From: an uncultured Treponema sp.
GTDB lineage: Bacteria > Spirochaetota > Spirochaetia > Treponematales > Treponemataceae
Assembly (NCBI GenBank): GCA_900319625.1
Contig: ONPD01000010.1
Coordinates: 1 to 64,000 of the forward strand
Length of the DNA stretch: 64,000 nucleotides
Direction of reading: 5' to 3'
In this document: positions 1 to 6,434 of the stretch, one piece after another
Layout of the letters: each line of letters opens with the position of its first letter
How positions within the stretch are numbered: the first letter of the stretch is position 1
Notes under the pieces: generated by a model
The model's input: only the letters and a program-made list of their open reading frames with translations
Databases searched by the model: none
Told to the model about the DNA's origin: nothing
Translations under genes and position numbers: made by a program

Positions 1-57
1 TCTAAGTTCAAAGAGGCTGAGTTTCTGGTTATTTCTCTTGGACTAATTTTTGGTTTT

Positions 58-82
58 TCTCGGTGAACTATCTGTGGCTAAT
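58..82 (+). repeat. CTGTGG-type dispersed motif, copy 1
   Basis: The stretch reads cggtgaactatctgtggcta and sits just past the stop of the Rpn fragment. A related copy lies at 785-822. Its position at the edge of a degraded gene suggests a recurrent junction sequence. The function is unknown. Confidence 0.4.
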
Positions 83-685
83 TCAGGCGAGCTCTAATAT
101 TCTGACGTATTCTTGCAATAAACTCACTGTAATCATATAACGCTTTGCAGGTTTTTTGTAGTTCTAGACTATGATTTTTATTGATATTTATTACTGTTGC
201 AGTCCATGCCAATAATCGAAGAAGCGTTAAAAACAAAAGTACGACAGTGCTTTTGTTTAGCTTCATCGAAAAAAATGGCTCAGTCCGAGACTATGCGAGG
301 ACTGTCAAAATTATTCTTAATGGCCGTCGCTCGCAAGTCTCGCTCCGAGCTGTTTTCTTGATAATCCTAAAAAATTGTACTGTCGCACAATTTTTTTTAA
401 CGGATTCTCGATTTTCAGCATATTAGGATTCACTGTACTTTGATGCTCAAATAAATACATCTCATCATTTATTAAAAATGAAATATCATTTTTTATGCTG
501 ATATAAATAACATCTTCAAGTGTCGTGATTTCAAGCTGACTTGTATCCTCGTAATTACTGCCTCTTAGTGCATTATAAAGAGATAAGAGCCACCGCCGAC
601 TTTTCTCGTTGTCACCCTTAAAAATAAATCTGAATAAACTATCCTTGTAGTTTCTGTTGATGGTTACATTATTGATTTCTGACAT
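78..685 (-). pseudogene. Rpn-family PD-(D/E)XK nuclease/transposase, interrupted
   Basis: Rpn proteins are recombination-promoting nucleases of about 280-300 residues that are abundant in Treponema. The N-terminal part reads from ATG at 685 (MSEINNVTINRNYKDSLFRF) through the FEHQSTVNPNM motif at about 421. There the gene stops matching and enters a structured insertion at 207-420. Family-like sequence resumes at about 78-206 with VININKNHSL and LYDYSEFIARIRQN, and then ends early at a stop at 78. Compared with intact relatives about 60-70 residues between the halves are missing, and so is the true C-terminus. The order along the minus strand fits one gene broken by insertion plus deletion. 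The upstream Shine-Dalgarno (CCGGAG) is still present. It is not expected to be functional. Confidence 0.7.
207..420. repeat. Composite hairpin insertion with terminal inverted repeats (H3-H2-H3)
   Basis: This 214-bp block splits the Rpn gene. Its ends form an imperfect inverted repeat of about 27 bp: TGCCAATAATCGAAGAAGCG on the left, and on the complement of the right end TGCTGAAAATCGAGAATCCG, both running into GTTAAAAA. Each end is a hairpin of the H3 type with arms GAAGC/GCTTC (221-225/260-264) and AATCC/GGATT (363-367/402-406). Between them lies an H2-type hairpin, TGCGAG...CTCGCA, whose loop contains TTAATGGCC. It contains no coding sequence. The shape is that of a MITE-like element, but the family is not one I recognise. 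Confidence 0.65.
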
Positions 686-719
686 ATAACACTCCGGAAT
701 TTTAATTTTGTTGTTATAC

Positions 720-759
720 TTATATAGTTCAAAAAAATTTCAAATTCCGGCAATGTTTT
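720..759. repeat. Direct repeat, copy 1 (Rpn promoter region)
   Basis: About 40 bp containing caaattccggcaatgtttt lie upstream of the interrupted Rpn gene. They recur at 1316-1354 in the same orientation. The repeat marks the 5' flank of two Rpn-derived copies. Confidence 0.65.
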
Positions 760-784
760 GTGAAAAAAGTTGATAATCTTAGAA

Positions 785-822
785 AAAAATCTGTGTGAAT
801 CTGTGTCCCATCTGTGGCTAAA
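785..822 (+). repeat. CTGTG-type dispersed motif, copy 2
   Basis: The sequence aatctgtgtgaatctgtgtc followed by ccatctgtggctaaaa shows three reiterations of ATCTGTG at about 11-bp spacing. It shares atctgtggctaa with the copy at 58-82. Similar reiterated CTGTG runs are scattered in many bacterial genomes. Their role is unknown. Confidence 0.4.
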
Positions 823-887
823 AACTGGGAAGGTGAAATAAATTGTATTAAGAGGCACCTGGCACGAGAATTGAGCAGCGCGAAGCG

Positions 888-909
888 GTACGCGGCTTTT
901 GCCGCGTAC
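888..909. other. GC-rich perfect hairpin
   Basis: GTACGCGGC and GCCGCGTAC pair over nine bases around a TTTT loop, in an AT-rich setting. The flanks (cgcgaagcgg, accgtaggg) resemble other GC-rich palindromic repeats in this window. No T-run follows, so it is not a simple terminator. Confidence 0.5.
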
Positions 910-973
910 TGACCGTAGGGAACTGCGAAATGCGTCTGGGTAGCAGGCACTTTGCCCAATAAATGACTTAAAT

Positions 974-1130
974 TACAACAAGCTTGTAGTAATTTTTCTA
1001 CTTCCTTGTTGACGATTATCTACTTACTTAATGACACTTTTCAACATACTAGTAGATATTTTCCTACTTACTTGATGACAACTTTCAACAAGTAAGTAGA
1101 ATTTTTTCCACTTACTTGTAGATTTTTTTC
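974..1130. repeat. Array of dyad units built on CTACTTACTTG / CAAGTAAGTAG
   Basis: A forward half-unit (ctacttacttgatgacaact) alternates with its inverse (caacaagtaagtagaa), with T-rich joints, at about 45 bp per full dyad. Three to four units are visible, and the first ones are diverged. Each dyad can form a hairpin with an 11-bp arm. No coding sequence overlaps it. It could bind a regulator or replication protein, or be a decayed palindromic repeat. Confidence 0.6.
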
Positions 1131-1161
1131 AAACCACCCTTTTTGATATGTCAATGGCGAC

Positions 1162-1354
1162 TTAAGCCTTACTAGCTTCAATTTCCTTTTTTAGTTCCAG
1201 AACTTTTTCCAGTGGCAGGCCAATACATTCAGCAATAGTTTCGGTTTCACGTATATCGCCATTGATGTACATTATATTACTGCCGTCATCAAATGGCAAA
1301 TTATTGCCGTCTTTCTATATACTCCAAAAAAATCCCAAATTCCGGCAATGTTTT
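1162..1354 (-). pseudogene. Internally deleted Rpn-family remnant
   Basis: The minus strand encodes the typical Rpn C-terminus (MYINGDIRETETIAECIG, then LPLEKVLELKKEIEASKA and a stop at 1162). Upstream of an in-frame TAG at 1315-1317 it runs straight into the same promoter-side sequence seen before the other Rpn gene (repeat at 1316-1354). So this copy keeps its 5' flank and last 50 codons but has lost almost the whole nuclease domain, much as a MITE derives from its parent. It is non-functional. Confidence 0.65.
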
Positions 1355-1398
1355 CCAAAAAAGGCAGAAAAAATCCTAAAAAAAATCAAAAAATGCTG

Positions 1399-1404
1399 TA
1401 TAAT
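1399..1404 (+). promoter_or_regulatory. -10 box, leaderless start of the 1411 gene
   Basis: TATAAT lies exactly 6 bp before the ATG at 1411, which places the transcript start on or next to the A of ATG. There is no Shine-Dalgarno in the gap. Confidence 0.6.
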
Positions 1405-1410
1405 CTTCTT

Positions 1411-2097
1411 ATGTCAAAAATTCTTCTTATTGGAAAAGATATTCCTGAGGCTTATGATTTTGCGAAGGGGCTTTTGGGAAGCGAAAATGCTGTTTTTGCG
1501 GCAGAATCGGATTCAAGTACCGATTCAGATTCTTATAGTGATAAAATTTATACTTCTTCCTGGAACAAATCTTCGGCAATTTCGGCTCATTCCTTTTTGA
1601 TTAAGGCTGAAACAAAGCTTGATGGAATTGATGCGGTTGTTTTCTATTTTGATGCAGACCATCTTTCAAAAAAATTCATCGATAACCGCAGTGATGAGAT
1701 TTCGACTGCAATCGACACTATGATTAGTCCCTTCCTTTATATTACCGATGAAATTTTGCGTCGGGCTGAGCAGAAGAGGGAAAAGCTTGTTGTTGGATTT
1801 GTGATTAAAAATCAGATTGAAGCGGCCAATACCAAAATTGTTGATGTTTCCCTTGCGGCTTTTTCCCGCCTGGCCGAAAAATTCGCAGAAAATGTAATCG
1901 AGCGGGATTATCTGCGTGTTTTCCTTGCAAAAAGTCTTGTTTCTTCTGATTCTTTTGGAACTGAACAGCAGCTTGGTGACTGGACTCTTTCCGCAATTCA
2001 GTCTCTTGCCGATTCTAAAAAGCAGTCTGCAAAGCAGGCCGCAAGCTGGAATAAGGCCGGTGCAAAATTGGGTTCGGGCTTTCCATTTTTCAAATAA
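1411..2097 (+). CDS. Conserved hypothetical protein, Rossmann-like
   Basis: This protein of 228 residues has no catalytic motif I can name. The N-terminus (MSKILLIGKDIPEAYDFAKG) looks like a beta-strand, glycine turn and helix of a nucleotide-binding fold. The middle (AVVFYFDADHL, KLVVGFVIKN) continues the alternating pattern of a degenerate short-chain-dehydrogenase-like domain. It may be a treponemal relative that has lost the active site. The start at 1411 was chosen because an upstream in-frame ATG would add a lysine-rich stretch that overlaps the promoter. The stop is 15 bp before the MgtC-like gene, which probably shares the transcript. Confidence 0.6.
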   Translation: MSKILLIGKDIPEAYDFAKGLLGSENAVFAAESDSSTDSDSYSDKIYTSSWNKSSAISAHSFLIKAETKLDGIDAVVFYFDADHLSKKFIDNRSDEISTAIDTMISPFLYITDEILRRAEQKREKLVVGFVIKNQIEAANTKIVDVSLAAFSRLAEKFAENVIERDYLRVFLAKSLVSSDSFGTEQQLGDWTLSAIQSLADSKKQSAKQAASWNKAGAKLGSGFPFFK

Positions 2098-2112
2098 AAG
2101 GCGGATTTTTCT

Positions 2113-2835
2113 ATGAATGACGTAAAAATGATTGATTTTATTCTCCCGGATTTTATTGCAAATGACCCGCTTCTGGATTTTATCCTGCGCATTCTTCTGA
2201 GTATTTTTTGCGGCCTTTGTCTTGGCCTGGAAAGAAAGGTCAGAAAGCACCCGGTAGGCATCAGAACTCTTGTATTTTTAAGTCTTTCATCCTGTCTTTT
2301 GGGAATTACTTCCTGCACTATGGCAAAAAACGGCATTATGACCGGCGATACTACCCGAATTGCTGCCGGTGTTGTTACCGGCGTCGGCTTTCTGGGCGCC
2401 GGAGTAATTTTCCGCCAGGGCTATAATATTCACGGACTCACAACCGCTGCAATCATCTTTATGTCTTCGGCTCTTGGTGTTGCCTGTGGTGACGGTCTTT
2501 ACCTTCCGGTTTTGATTACTCTTGCAATCTGTATCATTATGCTTACTGTTGTTGAACAGATTGAACACGTTTTCTTTCCGATTGAACAGGCAAAGCTTGT
2601 GAAAATTGAATTTAAAGATAAAAACGTAAACGTTCCTGAAATCTCTGCCCTCATTCGAAATACCGGGCTTACAATTGCAGATACAGATTTTAAATACGAT
2701 GCAGAAAGCGGCAAGGTCGTTTTGTACTATAAGGTTTTCAAGCCTAATATTTTTGATTACAACGAGTTTGCAGACAAGCTTTCAAAGATTCACAATGTCC
2801 GTTCATTTTTTATCGGGCACGGCGAACCAAATTAA
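2113..2835 (+). CDS. MgtC/SapB family membrane protein
   Basis: The first 150 residues hold about five membrane segments with the family signature LLSIFCGLCLGLERKVR and the following HPVGIRTLVF, GVGFLGAGVIFR and GLTTAAIIFM. The C-terminal 90 residues are soluble and resemble the ACT-like domain of MgtC proteins. The family is tied to magnesium limitation and, in some pathogens, to intramacrophage survival. The transport function is not settled. At 240 residues the length is normal. A GGCGG Shine-Dalgarno lies 15 bp after the previous stop, so co-transcription is likely. Confidence 0.85.
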   Translation: MNDVKMIDFILPDFIANDPLLDFILRILLSIFCGLCLGLERKVRKHPVGIRTLVFLSLSSCLLGITSCTMAKNGIMTGDTTRIAAGVVTGVGFLGAGVIFRQGYNIHGLTTAAIIFMSSALGVACGDGLYLPVLITLAICIIMLTVVEQIEHVFFPIEQAKLVKIEFKDKNVNVPEISALIRNTGLTIADTDFKYDAESGKVVLYYKVFKPNIFDYNEFADKLSKIHNVRSFFIGHGEPN

Positions 2836-2855
2836 AAGCCTGATTAAAAATCTGA

Positions 2856-4076
2856 TTAATATCGTCCTGAGCTAAGATAACTTCTTATTCCTTCGCAGAG
2901 CTTTCTTGAGCTTTCTGATGCCGGTGTAAAGGCGTCCAGAAGGATTCCGGGCCGGCTTCCATAGCGGCAGCTGGCGGCAAAAAAGCGGACATCATCAGCC
3001 TGAACATCATAGCTTTCTCCCCTCAAGGCAACCGGGCCCAGCTGAGTTTTCATTGAAAGGGAAGACTGTCCGTCCTCGCTCAAAAGAGCAAGCAGCACTT
3101 TATCATTAATTGATTTTCGTGAAAGCTTGACTGCATAAATGGCCGGTGCAATTACAGCGTGGTCAACCGAAGCAGACTGAACCGGGGCGCGTTCAGTAGA
3201 AAAAGTTCTTATCAGCTTGTAAGGAATTGTTCTGTGAACAGAAAGCTTTGTGAACAAGAGGGCAACCTGTCCGTCTTCTATAAAAGCAATTACGTCGCGG
3301 TATTTTCCGTAATACCAGTTGGGATGAACTATTCCGTTTTCGGCCCAGCTTCGTAAAAGATTTAAAACTTCTGCAAGAGAAACGTTACCGGCTTTTCCAA
3401 GCTTCAAGTTGATGATATTTTCCAGCGAAGGATTTTTTCGGACGTTCTTTACAAAATCGCTGTAGGCATCGTAGCCGCCTTTTGCTTCAATCAGGCAGGA
3501 AATCAGACCCAGAAGTATTTCATCATCGCCTCCGTTTGTAAAAAAGGGCGTAAAAGCATATTTTTTTGCAGCTTCAAGATATTTCAGAAGCTGGTCAAAA
3601 GTCTGGGGATTTTCCATCCCGATTTTCTGACTGATAGGGTTGTTATAGGAAAATTCAAAATGATCAAGAAGAAGGGGAAGGGCTTTTTTGTTGTCTTCTT
3701 CATTTTCACGGCGAAGGGAAGTCGGAATCATATTAAAAAGCTTTCCTGAAAAGTTAGCGCCCTTATCCTTAAGGTTAGCGGCAGTAACTCCGTCAAAGGT
3801 AAAAATCATATCGAAATTTTTTGTTGTTTTTTCACTGATGATTTCTTCAAGGCTGAGATTTTTGAAATGAACTTTTGCAAAGCCGGCCTTTGAAATATCC
3901 TCTTCAAGTGCTTTTGTTACTTTTTCAGGAAGATTATAAAAGGCAAGGTTCAGAGTCTGCTCTGCCGACTTTTTGCTCTGCTTAGAAATAAGAAGTCCAA
4001 GTCCGGCCACAGCCAGCAGAAGCACAACCCCGCCGGCAATATATAACTTTTTTGATTTGATTTTTGAGAGATTCAT
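2856..4076 (-). CDS. Solute-binding-like membrane-anchored protein
   Basis: A protein of 406 residues has an N-terminal basic segment and one hydrophobic helix (LYIAGGVVLLLAVAGLGLLI) without a lipobox cysteine. The rest looks like an extracellular solute-binding protein: alternating alpha/beta, FDMIFTFDGV and FSYNNPISQKIGMENPQTFD, typical of sugar-binding lobes. No permease or ATPase is adjacent. It faces the DAACS symporter across a 93-bp divergent promoter region. Substrate and partner are unknown. The chosen ATG has TATAAT exactly 6 bp upstream. Confidence 0.6.
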   Translation of the reverse strand: MNLSKIKSKKLYIAGGVVLLLAVAGLGLLISKQSKKSAEQTLNLAFYNLPEKVTKALEEDISKAGFAKVHFKNLSLEEIISEKTTKNFDMIFTFDGVTAANLKDKGANFSGKLFNMIPTSLRRENEEDNKKALPLLLDHFEFSYNNPISQKIGMENPQTFDQLLKYLEAAKKYAFTPFFTNGGDDEILLGLISCLIEAKGGYDAYSDFVKNVRKNPSLENIINLKLGKAGNVSLAEVLNLLRSWAENGIVHPNWYYGKYRDVIAFIEDGQVALLFTKLSVHRTIPYKLIRTFSTERAPVQSASVDHAVIAPAIYAVKLSRKSINDKVLLALLSEDGQSSLSMKTQLGPVALRGESYDVQADDVRFFAASCRYGSRPGILLDAFTPASESSRKLCEGIRSYLSSGRY

Positions 4077-4082
4077 ATCATT

Positions 4083-4088
4083 ATTATA
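4083..4088 (-). promoter_or_regulatory. -10 box, leaderless start of the 4076 gene
   Basis: On the minus strand TATAAT is separated from ATG by AATGAT (6 bp). It is back to back with the promoter of the plus-strand symporter. Confidence 0.55.
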
Positions 4089-4157
4089 GAAAGAAATCAC
4101 CTGAAAATACAAGAAGAATATAATAAGGCGGTGTTGTCGTTTTCTTAATTGCAATGA

Positions 4158-4163
4158 TATAAT
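4158..4163 (+). promoter_or_regulatory. -10 box, leaderless start of the DAACS gene
   Basis: TATAAT lies 6 bp (CATAAT) before ATG at 4170. A plausible -35 (TTGTCG, 4134-4139) stands 18 bp upstream. No ribosome-binding site fits in the gap. Confidence 0.6.
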
Positions 4164-4169
4164 CATAAT

Positions 4170-5405
4170 ATGAAGGTTTGGTTTAAATATTTAATTGGAA
4201 TTGTACTTGGTCTTGTAGCAGGACTTATTCTTCCTATGCAGAATGCCGCTTTTGCGGGCTTTATTTCTTTTATAACTGATTTATTTATCCGCATTGGACG
4301 CTATATTGTTGTGCCCCTTGTTTTCTGTACGACAGTCGTTTCAATCAATAAGCTGCGTTCGTCAAAACTCTTTTTTAAAACTGTAAGGTGGACTGCTTAT
4401 GTAATCCTTTCTTCAACCCTGATTCTTACCGTGGTAGGACTTCTTTCAATTCTGATTGTAAAGCTGCCTCGAATCCCTATCACTGTAGATACAAGCTCCG
4501 AGGTTTTTAAGCTGGATATTTCTTCGCTTTTCCTTTCCCTCTTCCCGCTTTCTGCCTTTGATTCCCTGCGCGAAGGTTCCTTCCTTCTGGTTCCTTTTGT
4601 TTTTGCCCTTCTGATTGGTTTTGAAAGTGCCACAGCCGTTGATACTCCTCTTTACAAGCCTGTTTTCCAGCTTTTTGATTCACTTTCTAAGCTTTTCTAT
4701 AATATTGCCGTTTTCTTTACCGAAACAATGGCAGTATTTATGATTGCCATCATGACAAAGTGGTTTGTTGAATACCGCCAGATTATGTTCTCGGGAATCT
4801 ACACACCAATGTTCATTATGTTCCTGGTTGATTTTGTGCTTGTAGTCGGCATTATCTATCCTGTAATTCTGCGCTATGTCTGCCACGACCCCTATCCTTA
4901 CCGCGTTTTGTATGCCAGCCTTGCTCCGGCCCTGCTGGCCTTTTTTGGAGGGGACGCAAATCTGGCTCTTCCGCTTACAATCCGCCACGGAAAAGAAAGC
5001 CTTGGAATCCGCCGCCGCTGTGCCGGTTTTACCTTCCCTCTCTTTTCGATTTTTGCCCGCGGTGGTTCAGCCCTGGTAAGCATCATCAGCTTTATCTTAA
5101 TCTGGCGCTCTTATTCCAGCCTGAATATTCCGGTTGCTGAAATTTTCTGGATTTTCGGACTTTCCTTCAGTATCTCCTTCCTGCTTGGAGGTTTCCCGAC
5201 AGGAAGTGCCTTTATTCTGGTAACAATCCTCTGCCAGCAGTATGCCCGTGGTTTTGAAACAAGCTTCCTGCTTCTTAAGCCTGCAGCCCTTATTATCTGT
5301 TCTTTTTCTTCACTTTTTGATATTATGTCTGCAATGTTCGGAAGTTATGTGGTTGCTGTTAAGACCAAAACTATTGAACATCATAATGCACAGAATTTTA
5401 TATAA
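4170..5405 (+). CDS. Dicarboxylate/amino acid:cation symporter (DAACS family)
   Basis: This polytopic protein of 411 residues has the DAACS start (FKYLIGIVLGLVAGLILP) and a first half with PLVFCTTVVSINKLR. Further hydrophobic blocks follow, with GSAFILVTILCQQYARG in the C-terminal core. The family couples uptake of glutamate, aspartate or C4-dicarboxylates to sodium or protons. The serine-rich hairpin and NMDGT-like motif of classic GltP are not well conserved, so the substrate is uncertain. The divergent neighbour is a binding-protein-like gene. A short GGCAAG...CTTGCC hairpin follows the stop. Confidence 0.8.
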   Translation: MKVWFKYLIGIVLGLVAGLILPMQNAAFAGFISFITDLFIRIGRYIVVPLVFCTTVVSINKLRSSKLFFKTVRWTAYVILSSTLILTVVGLLSILIVKLPRIPITVDTSSEVFKLDISSLFLSLFPLSAFDSLREGSFLLVPFVFALLIGFESATAVDTPLYKPVFQLFDSLSKLFYNIAVFFTETMAVFMIAIMTKWFVEYRQIMFSGIYTPMFIMFLVDFVLVVGIIYPVILRYVCHDPYPYRVLYASLAPALLAFFGGDANLALPLTIRHGKESLGIRRRCAGFTFPLFSIFARGGSALVSIISFILIWRSYSSLNIPVAEIFWIFGLSFSISFLLGGFPTGSAFILVTILCQQYARGFETSFLLLKPAALIICSFSSLFDIMSAMFGSYVVAVKTKTIEHHNAQNFI

Positions 5406-5488
5406 AAAAAGTTTTCCTGGGCAAGGTAAAAAAACTTGCCGAATCGTTTAGAAATGATATAATTTTTCAAGTAGAGTAGGAGAAGAAT

Positions 5489-6385
5489 TTGGGTATTTCT
5501 ATTAAAGAGATAGTAGCTGGTAGAAAAACTTTTTTTATCACACCTGATACAAGCCTTATTCCGGAAGTGTTTCTGGAAGATTATTTTGCTTTAGGTTACG
5601 AGTGCTACTTTATAGAGTATGACAAACGAATAAGCCTCAAAAAGAAGATAGATATTCTTATTTCAATTTTTCACGATGTAATCATTTTCTTTAACATTGA
5701 TTATAACGTTCCTGATGTTGAATGGCCTATTTTTATTAAGCGCCTTACAGAAGAATATAAGAACCAGGCTTGTATTGGTGTAGTTTATACAAAACGCCAG
5801 ACAAAGGATGAAAAGACTAAGCTTGAATATAAATATCTTTATGAAATCGGACTTGCCTGCGGTTGTGTCCAGCTTGAATATCAGAAAAAGCAGAATTTCG
5901 GTTTAATCGAAAAGATTCTGTATGCAAACCAGGCTCAGGGCCGCCGTAAGAACATCCGTGCCCTTTGTACAAAAGCCTGTACCTTCTCTTGTAATTTGAA
6001 TAACCAGGCTCACAGCGGAGTCCTTCAGGATATAAGCCTTTCTCACTTCTCATTTGTTTTCCCGGAAGGAAGACTGAATGTTCAGATGTACGAAAAAGTT
6101 TCTGACTTCCACTTTAATATCCGCGGCTTTATGTTCCGTTCGGATGCGGTTTTGATTATGCAGCGTCCTGTAAACGGCGAAGAGCTTTACGTATTTGCCT
6201 TCGTTTCTTCAACAGGTGCAAACGGTCTTGATCAGCGTATCAAGCAGCTTTTAGTTCCAAACATCTACCAGCTGATGAACGCAAACTGCAAGAACCTCCT
6301 GGAACAGATTTACAACAAGTTCAGCATCGAAGGCCTCAACGCCGAAGTAGAAGAAATCTCCGACATCGACGACGATAGAATTTAG
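5489..6385 (+). CDS. PilZ-like domain protein
   Basis: This protein of 298 residues uses a TTG start after a strong AGGAG and a -10 TATAAT about 35 bp upstream. The first half looks like a receiver or YcgR-N-like domain with no obvious phospho-acceptor. The second half carries the PilZ pattern: an arginine cluster RRKNIR near residue 152, then SGVLQDISLSH about 25 residues later, followed by beta-strands. PilZ domains bind c-di-GMP through RxxxR and D/NxSxxG. Here the second motif ends in SH instead of SxxG, so binding is uncertain. A GGDEF cyclase is encoded at 27829-29025. Confidence 0.6.
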   Translation: MGISIKEIVAGRKTFFITPDTSLIPEVFLEDYFALGYECYFIEYDKRISLKKKIDILISIFHDVIIFFNIDYNVPDVEWPIFIKRLTEEYKNQACIGVVYTKRQTKDEKTKLEYKYLYEIGLACGCVQLEYQKKQNFGLIEKILYANQAQGRRKNIRALCTKACTFSCNLNNQAHSGVLQDISLSHFSFVFPEGRLNVQMYEKVSDFHFNIRGFMFRSDAVLIMQRPVNGEELYVFAFVSSTGANGLDQRIKQLLVPNIYQLMNANCKNLLEQIYNKFSIEGLNAEVEEISDIDDDRI

Positions 6386-6434
6386 TCTTTTTCATATTCC
6401 TCAAAAGTCAAAATTCCGTTAAACTTCCTCTACT

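Noticed and set aside
858..876. Second sigma-54 promoter (tggcacgagaattgag)
   Set aside because: The -12 element has GA instead of GC, and no gene follows in the plus direction before 1411.
974..1130. CRISPR array
   Set aside because: The units are inverted and A/T-rich, the spacing is irregular, there are no unique spacers of constant length, and no cas gene is near.
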